In this document: positions 8,559-17,549 of the stretch, one piece after another
How the letters are laid out: each line of letters opens with the position of its first letter
Numbering within the stretch: the first letter of the stretch is position 1
Origin: Pseudochelatococcus sp047501465
Lineage (GTDB): Bacteria > Pseudomonadota > Alphaproteobacteria > Rhizobiales > Beijerinckiaceae
Assembly (NCBI RefSeq): GCF_047501465.1
Contig: NZ_JAZDRL010000002.1
Location: 992,001-1,056,000, forward strand
Length of the DNA: 64,000 bases
Reading direction: 5' to 3'
Program-made: the position numbers and the translations under genes
The notes under the pieces: model-generated
What the model saw: only the letters and a program-made list of their open reading frames with translations
Told to the model about the DNA's origin: nothing
Databases searched by the model: none

Positions 8559-9692
8559 TCAGAAGAGCTTCACAGCTTCATTACGGCCACGGGCACGCTC
8601 GATCAGCGTTGGCAGCAGATCAACAAACTCCTGCACCCACTCCTGGGGCACGCTGACGCTGACCTTTACGAACCGATCGCCGAAAGTGGGTGTGTGATAG
8701 GCTCCTTGACGGATCATGATTTTGTGCTTTTGATATTCCGCTACCAACGCTTCTGGCGATACGCCGGCGCCCAGTGTTTCAAGCACTATGAAGTTGCCGT
8801 TGGATGGGTAGACGGGCATCCTCAGGCCCTCAATCTTCTCGGATGCGTCCTTGATGAGCCGCTGGTTATCGCGTTGTTGTGCGAGTACAGCCGGGAACCA
8901 CTCCGCCTTCGTCCGCAGGCCGGCTGCTGCCGCGCGCTGGGCGAAGATGCTGGAACCAAGATTGTTCGGGGGCGAACTCGCAAGCTGCTCAACAACGTTG
9001 CCATGCGCAACGACAGCACCAATGCGTAATCCCGCAAGGCCAAGCCATTTGGAGAAGCTATAGACCGTAATCGTTTTTTCAGGATATAGCGTCGCGGCAA
9101 GTGTGTGGTGATAGGCGAAATGGCGATAGGTGCAATCGTGGATCAGATAAGCACCAGCATCACGCACAATCTTGACGATCGCCTTGATCTCTTCCGGTGT
9201 GCAGGCTGTGCCTAGCGGGTTGTTGGGGTCGACGAGATACACCATTTTGGTTTTAGGCGTAATTGCAGCCGCAAGACGCTCTGGAGCGAGGCGATAACCG
9301 TATTCGTCGCCATAAATTGGTATCTGTTTCACCGTCGCGCCGACAGACCGCGCAAATGCCATTGGCCAGTTCCATGTCGGATCGGTGGTGATGAACTCAT
9401 CGCCCGGCTGCAGGAACGTGTGGCAGACGTGGTAAAGCGACGCGACCGCACCATCAGAAACCAGCGTTGAAAGCCCCTGCAGGCCTAGATCATCCAGAAT
9501 GCCAGCGCGCAGTTCTTCAAGGCCAGCTGGTGGGGCGTAGATGTGAAATTCCTCATCTTGGATGCAACGCTCCATCGCCTCAATAACCGCAGGATGCAGC
9601 TTGGCGTGATTGGTGTTCTGTCCAAGCCATTTCAAATCCGGCGTATTAACGAGCCTGTCGAAATGGGCGTTTCTGAGCTCAAAGCTCCTCAT
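8559..9692 (-). CDS. PLP-dependent aminotransferase, class I/II
   Basis: A 377-residue fold-type I PLP enzyme. Visible signatures are ATNTDPTWNW-type substrate/PLP region (TTDPTWNWPMAF), VDPNNPLG (the Asn that contacts PLP) and the Schiff-base lysine in YSFSKWLGLAGLRIG at about residue 220. The start is placed at the ATG preceded by AGGGG with eight-base spacing; a TTG two codons upstream is possible. Family members act on aromatic, branched or histidinol-phosphate-like substrates; none can be chosen from sequence alone. It is the first gene of the minus-strand operon, divergent from the first GntR regulator. Confidence 0.9.
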   Translation of the reverse strand: MRSFELRNAHFDRLVNTPDLKWLGQNTNHAKLHPAVIEAMERCIQDEEFHIYAPPAGLEELRAGILDDLGLQGLSTLVSDGAVASLYHVCHTFLQPGDEFITTDPTWNWPMAFARSVGATVKQIPIYGDEYGYRLAPERLAAAITPKTKMVYLVDPNNPLGTACTPEEIKAIVKIVRDAGAYLIHDCTYRHFAYHHTLAATLYPEKTITVYSFSKWLGLAGLRIGAVVAHGNVVEQLASSPPNNLGSSIFAQRAAAAGLRTKAEWFPAVLAQQRDNQRLIKDASEKIEGLRMPVYPSNGNFIVLETLGAGVSPEALVAEYQKHKIMIRQGAYHTPTFGDRFVKVSVSVPQEWVQEFVDLLPTLIERARGRNEAVKLF

Positions 9693-10087
9693 ATCCAATA
9701 CCCCTTGGCTGGTTCCCTTGGTCGTTGCTTTCGGCGTTCGTCAGGATCGTTGCGCCTGATGAACTATGCGCAATGCATGCACGCGTGTCAATTGTGTATA
9801 CCAAAAATAACGAACGGCATGGAAAATTATTGAAGGACGAACGCATAGAATCGGGGTGTCAGCGTGATCCAGAACAATGGAGTGACAATTAGGAGAGGAG
9901 CTACCGCTATACTGTGACGGGTTTTATCCCATCGGCTGATGGTTCTTGCTTATAGTTGTGCACCAAAGTTTTATTATCGCATGCCGGATAAGGCTGGAGA
10001 CGCAATGATTATGTGTGTATGTTTTTCAAAGCATTGTCGTTGGCATTATGTATGGCAACATCTCCAGGTTGGCGTTAGGAATAGGGC
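9693..10087. promoter_or_regulatory. Divergent control region of aminotransferase operon and GntR gene 1
   Basis: This 395-base gene-free stretch separates two divergent genes. It contains TGCATGCAC at 9774-9782 and TTGTGTATACCAA at 9792-9804, both of which resemble operators of FCD-type GntR proteins. The TGCATGCA core recurs at the second GntR regulator's intergenic region and twice before the dipeptide-transporter gene. No small gene is evident. Confidence 0.5.
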
Positions 10088-10768
10088 ATGTCTCAAGCGG
10101 AAACTCTTTCTCTCTCGGAGGAGGTGGCCACACGGCTGGAAGAAGAAATTCTGCACGGCAGGAGAAAACCTGGAGACAGGCTGGATGAGCGTCAGCTTGC
10201 GGAGCAATATGGTGTATCACGCACACCGGTGCGGGAAGCGTTGCAGCGGTTGGCGGCCAGTGGGCTTGTTGTGTCGCGTGGCAAGCAGGGTTTGCAAGTA
10301 GCAAAGCTTGCGGTTGCTGATCTGCTCGATGCGTTCAGTGTTGTTGCTGAGCTTGAGGCGCTGGCTGCCGGGCAAGCCGCGCGCAGAATAACCCCCGCGC
10401 AGAAAGAAGAGATGATCAAGGCGCACGCTGCATGCGAAGAAGCAGTGCTTAGGGGCGATGCCGACGCCTTCTTTTCCGCTAACATTGCGTTTCATCAAGT
10501 GATTGCGGCTGCTAGCCATAACCGGGTGTTGCAGGATCAGCTGCGCCGGCTGACTGTCAAAACCTCACCTTACCGGCGGATCATCACCTTTCAGGCGGAT
10601 CGGATGAGCAAATCCATCCCCGAGCATAATGAGGTGATGGATGCTATCTTCCGCGGCGATAGTCTGGGCGCAAGCCAGGCATTGCGTGGGCATGTTACAT
10701 TGCTGGGTGAAGGGCTTTCGGATCTTATTCATTTTCTGAGCATGGATGTAGATCTGATCCAGACTTGA
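10088..10768 (+). CDS. GntR family transcriptional regulator, FCD subfamily (paralogue 1)
   Basis: A 226-residue regulator. The N-terminal winged helix (about residues 8-70) contains GDRLDERQLAEQYGVSRTP and VREALQRLAASGLV, classic GntR recognition-helix sequence. The helical FCD domain (about 80-215) has the metal-binding type pattern with His in FHQVIAAASHN and EHNEVMDAI and a late His in LRGHVTLL. It is clearly similar along its length to the regulator at 22.3 kb. It is divergent from the aminotransferase operon, which it likely represses until a carboxylate ligand binds. Confidence 0.92.
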   Translation: MSQAETLSLSEEVATRLEEEILHGRRKPGDRLDERQLAEQYGVSRTPVREALQRLAASGLVVSRGKQGLQVAKLAVADLLDAFSVVAELEALAAGQAARRITPAQKEEMIKAHAACEEAVLRGDADAFFSANIAFHQVIAAASHNRVLQDQLRRLTVKTSPYRRIITFQADRMSKSIPEHNEVMDAIFRGDSLGASQALRGHVTLLGEGLSDLIHFLSMDVDLIQT

Positions 10769-10858
10769 TGTTTTGGTATTGTTGCATCCGATGTTTTATC
10801 ATCTAAAGCGCATCGAAGGCTTTTGCTGAGCTAAAAATTCCTGGCCATATTTGGGTAA

Positions 10859-10894
10859 TCTGATGGCTGGCGATAACGGCCAGCCTGCCATCAT
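10859..10894. other. Stem-loop downstream of GntR gene 1
   Basis: Two nested inverted segments (ATGG...CCAT outside GCTGGC...GCCAGC) form a stable hairpin after the regulator gene. There is no T run next to it, so it may be a weak terminator or only a structural repeat. Confidence 0.35.
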
Positions 10895-10968
10895 GCGCGT
10901 TATGTCAGCGTCACGACAGTTATTTGAGGTATATGTTGGATTGTGATGGGTGAATAAATGGATGTAGC

Positions 10969-11502
10969 ATGACATACAAAAATCTCAGATACGGAATTAA
11001 AAAAAATTTTTTATATGTAGATAGGGTGCTATCAAAGAAATTATCTGCATATAATACAAGATTAAATTTAACAGTAGTATCTCAGGGGTTTACAGAGCTG
11101 GGTAAGACACCCGGGTTTATATTTCTATTGTTGGGTGTATGCAGTGTTGACTTAACCCTGGGCGGCGGTCTCTTTGTGCTGTTGCTTGTATCTGAGGTCG
11201 TTAACGCAGTTCTCAAGAGTATCATAAAAAGACCGCGACCAGTTGCTGAACATATTGATGCGAAAGCTGAGCACGGATGGAGCTTTCCGTCTGCTCATGC
11301 TCAGAATTCTGCGGCCATTTTGCTTTCCTTGGCATATTTTTCGCCCGGAATAATATCGGTGTTTTGGGTATTAATTATAATTTGCATTGGATTATCACGA
11401 GTCCTTCTCGAAAAACATTATATAATAGATGTGTTAAGCGGATATTTAATCGGAGGATTTCTCTGTTTTCTGTTCATTTCAAATTTATATTTGCTTATTT
11501 AA
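10969..11502 (+). CDS. PAP2-family membrane phosphatase
   Basis: A 177-residue membrane protein with the three type-2 phosphatidic acid phosphatase motifs in order: KSIIKRPRP, PSAH and SRVLLEKHYIIDVLSG. Several hydrophobic helices alternate with these motifs. Family members dephosphorylate lipid phosphates such as phosphatidic acid or undecaprenyl pyrophosphate at the membrane. The gene is noticeably richer in A and T than its surroundings and begins a same-strand trio with a GNAT acetyltransferase and an acyltransferase, which suggests lipid modification and possible acquisition by transfer. Confidence 0.88.
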   Translation: MTYKNLRYGIKKNFLYVDRVLSKKLSAYNTRLNLTVVSQGFTELGKTPGFIFLLLGVCSVDLTLGGGLFVLLLVSEVVNAVLKSIIKRPRPVAEHIDAKAEHGWSFPSAHAQNSAAILLSLAYFSPGIISVFWVLIIICIGLSRVLLEKHYIIDVLSGYLIGGFLCFLFISNLYLLI

Positions 11503-11628
11503 AAAATTTACTAAATTATACTTTATATATCATTTTTGTAATTTTATTTACAGATTATGTTGACATGGGCGTTAAATTCTCTGACTATGATGCTTGCACT
11601 ATAGTGTTAGTAAAGTCGGAGACGCTAG

Positions 11629-12252
11629 ATGGTTGGTGACTCTCGTTTGGGGATTTCTGCAAGAATTATTGCTGAGACACCTCGTCTTTTACTTACTGAG
11701 TGGAATAAAGCGGACGTTCATGATTATGCTCAACTTATAGGCGATGAGCGTGTCATGCGCTATATTGGCAATGGTGAGGCGCGAAATATCAGTAAAGCCG
11801 AAGCTGAGATAAATGGGTTTATAGCTCATGAAGCGGAGCATGGCTTCTCTCGCTGGGTTGTGCGCGAGCAAAGTCATGGTCGGTTCGTCGGCATGGTTGG
11901 CTTTATGGTTCGTGATGGAGAGGTTGATTTTGGTGGAAGAGTAAACCGTGCTTTCTGGGGTAGTGGATATGCTCCGGAAGCCCTTGTTTATGCTCTGAAA
12001 GAAGGGCTTGCCAAGAGAGGAATTGGACGAGCCATCGCGCTTACCGTTGAGAAGAATGAGCGAGCATGGAAGCTGAATGAAAAGTTCGGTCTGAAATACG
12101 AAAACACGCTAGAAATCTCAGGGGTTAAGCATGTTAAGCAATCAATCGACGCAAATAAGTACTGGGGTGAGCGGGTTTTTGAAAAGGGCTTATCTATACT
12201 TGAGCCCATTACGAAACGTGATGAGCTTAGGAAAGCACGCCTCCACGAATAG
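11629..12252 (+). CDS. GNAT-family N-acetyltransferase (RimJ/RimL type)
   Basis: A 207-residue acetyltransferase_3-type protein. ETPRLLLTEWNKADVHDYA is the typical start of the fold; later parts read GMVGFMVRDGEVDFGGRVNRAFWGSGYAPEAL and VEKNERAWKLNEKFGLKYE, which supply the acetyl-CoA pyrophosphate loop and the Asn-containing helix seen in RimJ/RimL relatives. The acceptor (protein N terminus or small amine) is not predictable. It lies in the AT-rich trio between PAP2 and PlsC-like genes, 125 bases after the former. Confidence 0.87.
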   Translation: MVGDSRLGISARIIAETPRLLLTEWNKADVHDYAQLIGDERVMRYIGNGEARNISKAEAEINGFIAHEAEHGFSRWVVREQSHGRFVGMVGFMVRDGEVDFGGRVNRAFWGSGYAPEALVYALKEGLAKRGIGRAIALTVEKNERAWKLNEKFGLKYENTLEISGVKHVKQSIDANKYWGERVFEKGLSILEPITKRDELRKARLHE

Positions 12253-12268
12253 TAATGAGTATACGGGC

Positions 12269-13126
12269 ATGAATTCAGGTCTACCATGCTCCTTGAACAG
12301 GTTCGCAGGCCAGAAAGGATTGCCATGGTGGGCCATCCTTTATCTGCCGTTTGGTCTACTTCTTGTGCTTTTCCGCGTGCTGATGGCCGGTATTTTCGCC
12401 CTTTTGGCGGCGGCTGTCCCACTACCATCCTGGAAAAACCGTATCTATAAACTAACGCTCCTTACAAGTGGCTTGCGTGTTAAGAAAACGGGAGAAGTAA
12501 AAAATACGGGGTTACCTTCTGTTCTGGTTTACAATCATGTATCACTCGCTGATGCTCTTGTAATTGCCTCTATTGAAAATACAACAATCATTGCAGCTGA
12601 TCCATCTGCGAATGAGAGCAGCTTCAATAAGCATTTCTTCGGCGCTGTTATAAAATCTTTTGATCGACATATACTTATTATAAATAATCTCCGTACTTTA
12701 TTGCGTGATATTCAAGAGTGGAAAAAATCGCCATCTCCAAGAATACTATGTGTTGCGCCTGAAGGCACCATCGCGGATGGAAGGGGATTGTTCCGATTTG
12801 AGAAGTTCTTCTTCTCTTTTGACACAGATGTCATACCTGTAGCGCTTCGCGTTAATCCGGCGTTTTCTTTCAATATCCATCCTTTAGGCGCGTCTCACGC
12901 AGTCAATATGTTCTGGGTTTTTGCAATGCCTTATGTAACGGTAGAAATGGATATAATGGAGACAGCCAGAAGACACGATAATGAGACACCAAGCGAATTT
13001 GCAGAGCGGGTAAGAGTATCGATTGCCAATCACGTGGGGGCAGCTCCCACAGAGTTTAGCCATGCAGATAAGGTCAGAGGCAAATTTGCCTTAAAGTTAT
13101 ATAAGCTTTCTTCCCGTAAGACATAG
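12269..13126 (+). CDS. PlsC-like 1-acyl-glycerol-phosphate acyltransferase
   Basis: About 285 residues with an N-terminal membrane segment (ILYLPFGLLLVLFRVLMAGIF) and the acyltransferase motifs NHVSLAD (HX4D, with the variant NHVSLADAL) and APEGTIADGRGLFRFEKF. Such enzymes move a fatty acyl chain from CoA or ACP to a lysophospholipid or related acceptor on the cytoplasmic membrane. The frame is open back to 12131, inside the GNAT gene; I chose the first ATG after that gene ends (12269), although its ribosome site is weak. A strong terminator hairpin follows. Confidence 0.85.
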   Translation: MNSGLPCSLNRFAGQKGLPWWAILYLPFGLLLVLFRVLMAGIFALLAAAVPLPSWKNRIYKLTLLTSGLRVKKTGEVKNTGLPSVLVYNHVSLADALVIASIENTTIIAADPSANESSFNKHFFGAVIKSFDRHILIINNLRTLLRDIQEWKKSPSPRILCVAPEGTIADGRGLFRFEKFFFSFDTDVIPVALRVNPAFSFNIHPLGASHAVNMFWVFAMPYVTVEMDIMETARRHDNETPSEFAERVRVSIANHVGAAPTEFSHADKVRGKFALKLYKLSSRKT

Positions 13127-13163
13127 CCTGTATTATTAGATGGTAATAGGATATATGTTATAT

Positions 13164-13200
13164 ATGGCGATGTATAATGAGAATACATCGCCATTACTTT
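13164..13200 (+). terminator. Rho-independent terminator after the PlsC-like gene
   Basis: A perfect 12 bp stem (13164-13175 with 13183-13194) closes a 7-base loop and is followed by ACTTTT. It ends the AT-rich PAP2-GNAT-acyltransferase group. The remaining bases to 13418 show nothing recognisable. Confidence 0.7.
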
Positions 13201-13418
13201 TGAAGCTTAGGCATAGGCTTGTATCGGTGTGGTGATCTAAGCGGTTCGTGTCCATTGAATATATTTGCGCTGTGTCAGACTTCCATAATTCGCAACTATA
13301 TCAATCTTGTGTGAGATGATGGGCAGGCTGCATCAAATCAGGGTGAGAGCGGTTTCTTTATATAGTGTCGCTACCAAGGCCAATGACCCAGGCGATACTT
13401 TGATTGTACCGGTGAATA

Positions 13419-14237
13419 TTACTTTGCCGGTTTCAGGCCGCTCAGCTGGCGTTGCCGGATAACTTGCCCGAACAATGCCATTATAACCAACGCCGCTACA
13501 ATCAGGAATGTCGAGACGGCGGCAATCGTTGGATCGGCATTGTGCTGAATGTGCTGCATCAGACGCAACGGCAGTGTATCGCCGGCCGCCGTGAACAGTG
13601 ACAGCGAGACGTTGTCGAGGGACATCAGAAACGCAAACACACCGCCCGCAACAACCCCCGGTTTGATCAGAGGGAAGGTGACCTTTATGAAGGTACGCAA
13701 GCCCGATGCGCCGAGGTTTCGCGAGGCTTGTTCAAGCGTTAAGTCGTAGTTGGCTAATGTTGCAAGCACAAGATAGGCGACATACGGAATGCCCAGCACG
13801 CAGTGTGCGAAGACAGTTGCCAGAACTCCCTGTGACAGACCATAGGAGGGCAGCACGAACATGATGCCCAACCCTTTCACCACAGCCGGCAGGGCAAGCG
13901 GCATCATCAAAACAAGCTGCGCCGAAGTTCTGCCAATAAATTTGTAGTGGTTGAGGGCAATCGCCGCTGCTGTGCCTGCAATTGTAGAAAGCAGTGCGCA
14001 TGCAAAGGCGATGATGAGGCTGTTCAGTAAGCCGCGCCGGAAATGTTCATTGCTGAGCGCTGCCTCATACCATTGCAGGCTGAAACCCGGTGGCGGGAAC
14101 TCGATGCGCGCGCTGCTGGAAAAGGAAATCACCATCGGCAGCAGGATCGGGACGATCAGAAATATGCAGACTCCGCCTACGTAGATAGCGAGCATGCGGC
14201 GCGCAAAACGGTCTTCTGATTGGCGATGGTTTGTCAC
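13419..14237 (-). CDS. ABC transporter permease, polyamine/PotC type
   Basis: A 272-residue inner-membrane permease with six predicted helices. The EAA-type coupling loop is seen in LEQASRNLGASGLRTFIKVTFPLIKPGV. It is the second permease of an uptake system for spermidine/putrescine-type or related cationic substrates. The start is set at the GTG one base beyond the upstream permease's stop (TGAcGTG), with GGA a few bases before; the longer open frame would run far back into the neighbour. It is the last gene of a four-gene minus-strand operon. Confidence 0.9.
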   Translation of the reverse strand: MTNHRQSEDRFARRMLAIYVGGVCIFLIVPILLPMVISFSSSARIEFPPPGFSLQWYEAALSNEHFRRGLLNSLIIAFACALLSTIAGTAAAIALNHYKFIGRTSAQLVLMMPLALPAVVKGLGIMFVLPSYGLSQGVLATVFAHCVLGIPYVAYLVLATLANYDLTLEQASRNLGASGLRTFIKVTFPLIKPGVVAGGVFAFLMSLDNVSLSLFTAAGDTLPLRLMQHIQHNADPTIAAVSTFLIVAALVIMALFGQVIRQRQLSGLKPAK

Positions 14238-14238
14238 G

Positions 14239-15159
14239 TCAGAGTGTCCTTGCCCAGGGCGCCAGACGGCGGAATGTATAGTTTGAGATGAACAGCATTG
14301 CTGTGACAACAACGAGCATCACGATAGCAAGTGCTGCCGCAGTTGCCCACGCAACATGCACTGCGGCTTCCTCATAGATCACCGGCGCAAGCATACGAAA
14401 GCGCGTGGATCCAAGCAGGTTCGGAATGACGAAATCACTCAGGACATTCGCGAATACAAGCTGACTGCCCGCAACAATTCCCGGTGCACTCAAGGGCAGG
14501 ATCACCCGCCGGAAGGTGCGTGCGCGGCCCGCGCCGAGATTGGAAGAGGCGGAATAGAGCGTATCGTCGATCTTGCCGATGGAATTGATCAGCGGTAGTA
14601 CCATCAGCGGTAGATACCGATGGATCATCGCAGGCACCATGCTCTCCAGTTCGAACAGCATGATCAGCGGCTTGTGGAGTATGCCTGTTGCCATAAGAAT
14701 TGAATTGATCAGACCCGTGTCGGCGGTGATTACAATCCAGCCGAATGCCCGCACAATCACGCTGACCATCAACGGCAGATAGACTGCCCACAAGAGGAAA
14801 CCGCGCGAGGACCTGGCGTATCGCACCAGGAAGTAGGCGAAGGGATAGCCCAGTATCAGCGTGCCAAGCGTAACCCCCAGCGAGACGGCGATGCTGTTGG
14901 AAAACACCGTCAGATAATATGGATCTGTCAGAATGCTGGTATAGTTCTCCAGCGTGACGTCGCTGACCATCAGCGCCAGTGGATCATCGCGGTTGAGGCT
15001 GTTGCGGAACACAACCGCCATCGGCACGATGAAAAATGGCACGAATAACGCAATCGCCGGAGCAAGCCATAGCCATGGTGCCGCCCCCGCCATCCGGCGT
15101 CGCCATCTCATGCCTAGAGATGGCGACGGTTGGGTTGGGGCTGTAAGGGCTGTAGTCAT
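14239..15159 (-). CDS. ABC transporter permease, polyamine/PotB type
   Basis: A 306-residue integral membrane permease. After a short cytoplasmic N terminus, helices begin at WLWLAPAIALFVPFFIVPM; the coupling loop is in LYSASSNLGAGRARTFRRVILPLSAPGIV. It pairs with the downstream PotC-type permease. Its ATG overlaps the ATPase stop by four bases (ATGA), so translation is probably coupled. The substrate is not determined by sequence; neighbours suggest an organic amine or carboxylate used by the adjoining enzymes. Confidence 0.91.
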   Translation of the reverse strand: MTTALTAPTQPSPSLGMRWRRRMAGAAPWLWLAPAIALFVPFFIVPMAVVFRNSLNRDDPLALMVSDVTLENYTSILTDPYYLTVFSNSIAVSLGVTLGTLILGYPFAYFLVRYARSSRGFLLWAVYLPLMVSVIVRAFGWIVITADTGLINSILMATGILHKPLIMLFELESMVPAMIHRYLPLMVLPLINSIGKIDDTLYSASSNLGAGRARTFRRVILPLSAPGIVAGSQLVFANVLSDFVIPNLLGSTRFRMLAPVIYEEAAVHVAWATAAALAIVMLVVVTAMLFISNYTFRRLAPWARTL

Positions 15160-16292
15160 GCGGCTGTCCCCGTCTGCATTACACGGATGTGCTCGCGTGC
15201 AACATCAAGGTACACTTCATCGCCAACCGTTAGTGCTTTGAAATCAGCAGGATAATCGGCAACGATTTGTAAGCCGTCGAGATCAATCACATAGCGTGAG
15301 ATGGAACCAAGGAATGTCACAAGAGTGATTTTGCCCGGCTTTTCGGGATGGGCGAGGGTGGGGCGCGGCGATAATCTGATATCCTCACTACGAATAAAGA
15401 TACTGGCTTTAGTGCCATGATTTCCTGCATCGATATTGGAAGCTCGCACCCCACTTTGCGCAACCGCGTCTGTTGTGCCGGAGGGTGTTTTTTTGAGGGT
15501 TGCCGGCAGTTCATTGGCAGAGCCAAGAAAGCGCAATGCGAAACTTGAAACCGGATTGCGGTAGACGTCCTCTGGCGTGCCAACCTGTACGATGTGGCCA
15601 GCCTCCATAATAGCGATGCGATCGCTGATGGCGAAGGCTTCAGCTTGATCATGCGTAACCATGATGGTGGTGATCTGCAGGCGGCGTAACAGCAGTGATA
15701 GCTCGATCTGCATTTCCTCGCGCAGATTTTTATCCAGCGCGCTCAACGCCTCATCGAGCAGCAGCACTTTGGGCTGGGGAGCGAGGGCGCGTGCGACCGC
15801 TACACGTTGACGCTGGCCACCGCTGAGCTCTGCCGGATAGCGATCACCGAAGCTGTCGAGCTTAAGCAGTGATAGCATGGTGTGCACACGCTCCTTGATC
15901 AGCGCTGCAGGCTGGCGCCGTGCTTCCAGGCCGTAAGCGATGTTGTCCTTCACTGTCATGTGCGGAAACAGCGCATAGTGCTGAAAAACCATCCCGGTTT
16001 CGCGCCGATGGGGCGGCAGATCGATGAGCGATTGCCCGGCGAGCCGGATGTCGCCTGCATCAGGGGTAACGAACCCGGCTATCATATTCAGCAGCGTGGA
16101 TTTTCCGCAGCCGCTGGGGCCCAGAAATGAAATGATCTCGCCTTTACGGATTGAGAGGCTGCTGTTATTGACCGCGTGGAGAGACTCGTAACGTTTGCTG
16201 ACGTTCCGGATCTCGAGGTCGAACTCCGGCCCGAAGCTGGCAAGCCCTTGATGATCTGCGTTCGATTGAGTGTTTCGATTCAAAATCGTCAT
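15156..16292 (-). CDS. ABC transporter ATP-binding protein, PotA type
   Basis: A 378-residue ATPase that powers the PotB/PotC-type permeases. Motifs: Walker A GPSGCGKST, Q-loop in GMVFQHYALFPHMTV, signature LSGGQRQRV, Walker B KVLLLDEALSALD and H-loop VTHDQAEA. The C-terminal TOBE/OB region (about residues 285-370) is complete. It is encoded between the binding protein and the permeases with close spacing. Confidence 0.95.
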   Translation of the reverse strand: MTILNRNTQSNADHQGLASFGPEFDLEIRNVSKRYESLHAVNNSSLSIRKGEIISFLGPSGCGKSTLLNMIAGFVTPDAGDIRLAGQSLIDLPPHRRETGMVFQHYALFPHMTVKDNIAYGLEARRQPAALIKERVHTMLSLLKLDSFGDRYPAELSGGQRQRVAVARALAPQPKVLLLDEALSALDKNLREEMQIELSLLLRRLQITTIMVTHDQAEAFAISDRIAIMEAGHIVQVGTPEDVYRNPVSSFALRFLGSANELPATLKKTPSGTTDAVAQSGVRASNIDAGNHGTKASIFIRSEDIRLSPRPTLAHPEKPGKITLVTFLGSISRYVIDLDGLQIVADYPADFKALTVGDEVYLDVAREHIRVMQTGTAA

Positions 16293-16347
16293 GGGTATAA
16301 GAGCTCGCTTTTAATGTCCGAACCGGCTGGTGGTGCTCTTCAGGATT

Positions 16348-17418
16348 TTAGCCCGATTGAACGTTTCTCTCCCAACGGGTCCGCCAATCACGCTCTACGC
16401 TAGCCATGTAGATATCATCCCAGAAAATCAGCTTGCTGAAATCAGTGACGACTTTGTCTTTCAGATCATCGGGAACGACAACGTTGCGATTGACAGTGGT
16501 CGCCCAGAGATCACGCATCAGGTTTTCCTGCGCCTGCTTGCCGATAACGAAATTGATGTACTCGTATGCCAGTTCCTTTGCAGGCGTTTCGGCCGGTATA
16601 GCAAGATCATAAGGACGGGCAGCCACACCTTCTGTGGGGAAGGATCTTGCAACATCGGGATTGTTCTTGATTACGCTGCTGATGCGCACCCCAAATTGTG
16701 GTGAAGCTGCAATTTCACCGCGTTCCATCAAGGCAGATGCCTGTTCAGGATTGGTGGTGAATGTGCGCACGTGGCTCTTCAGTTCCATGATCTTTTTAAA
16801 AGCTTCATCGACCGCTTTCGGATCTTTCTCATCGCCGCCAAGTGAGCGCGCAATGAGGGCGACAAAGTCTGGTGCGAAGACGACGCTGGTAGAGGGTAGG
16901 GCAATCTTGCCCTTTAGCTCGGGGCGCCATAAATCAAGCCATGAGGTGATGGGCGAGCTAACCATCTTCGTATTGTACATAATCTCGATTGTATCGAGCA
17001 CGAAGGGGATGCCAAAACCCTCCGGGCTTAGCGCACCGGGTTCAACCTCTGCCAGGTTGGGAATCTTTGAAATATCGATCTTTTCAACCAGTCCGGCACG
17101 TCCTGCACGCACACCGGCTGGACGCGACACCATCACGACATCAAAGGGTGGGTTGGATTTGCTAGCCTGAAGCTGCCCCATTGTCGCGGGGGTTAGGCTG
17201 GCGATGTACTCGACACGTCCAAGGCCCGCTGCCTCAAATGGTTTGCCGACAGCCTGATCGAGGATCTGATAGGGGCCACCGAAATGGGTTACGCGAACGG
17301 TTGGTGTCTGCGCCTGGGCTATTGTGGGTAGTAAGGCTGTGCCCGCAGCGCCGGAAACCAGTGCCGCTGCGGCTGATACTTCGAAAAGGAAATCCCGTCT
17401 GCTGATTTTTGTTGTCAT
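16348..17418 (-). CDS. Periplasmic substrate-binding protein, polyamine/PotD type
   Basis: A 356-residue extracellular solute-binding protein (family 1 class, PotD/YdcS-like). The N terminus has a twin-arginine-like signal (SRRDFLFEV, hydrophobic stretch, then AQA cleavage at about residue 36), so export via Tat is likely. The mature part has the alternating two-domain fold seen in VRVTHFGGPYQ... and a late helical region. It is the first gene of the transporter operon, downstream of a palindromic repeat at 17448-17490, and is separated from the enzymes upstream by 131 bases. Confidence 0.92.
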   Translation of the reverse strand: MTTKISRRDFLFEVSAAAALVSGAAGTALLPTIAQAQTPTVRVTHFGGPYQILDQAVGKPFEAAGLGRVEYIASLTPATMGQLQASKSNPPFDVVMVSRPAGVRAGRAGLVEKIDISKIPNLAEVEPGALSPEGFGIPFVLDTIEIMYNTKMVSSPITSWLDLWRPELKGKIALPSTSVVFAPDFVALIARSLGGDEKDPKAVDEAFKKIMELKSHVRTFTTNPEQASALMERGEIAASPQFGVRISSVIKNNPDVARSFPTEGVAARPYDLAIPAETPAKELAYEYINFVIGKQAQENLMRDLWATTVNRNVVVPDDLKDKVVTDFSKLIFWDDIYMASVERDWRTRWERNVQSG

Positions 17419-17447
17419 TCCTCACCCTCCCTGACCGAAGATGCTGA

Positions 17448-17501
17448 TTAGAGCGCCAGACGTTCTGATAGGATCAGAGCTGCGCTCTAATTTTATATTT
17501 T
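17448..17501. repeat. Intergenic palindromic repeat
   Basis: TTAGAGCG at 17448 is inverted at 17483-17490 (CGCTCTAA), with an inner CTGAT/ATCAG stem, giving a 43-base nested palindrome followed on the plus strand by TTTTATATTTT. It lies between the ThDP-enzyme gene and the binding-protein gene. Such nested palindromes are common intergenic mosaic repeats in Rhizobiales; it may also end transcripts or alter expression between the two genes. Confidence 0.5.
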
Positions 17502-17549
17502 ACCGCAACTTGCGTTCAATTTGGCAAACCAACTTGCACGCAAACTATT

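Noticed and set aside
12131..12268. Longer N terminus of the PlsC-like protein
   Set aside because: This part overlaps the GNAT gene in another frame and shows no acyltransferase or signal features; a start after the GNAT stop is more likely.
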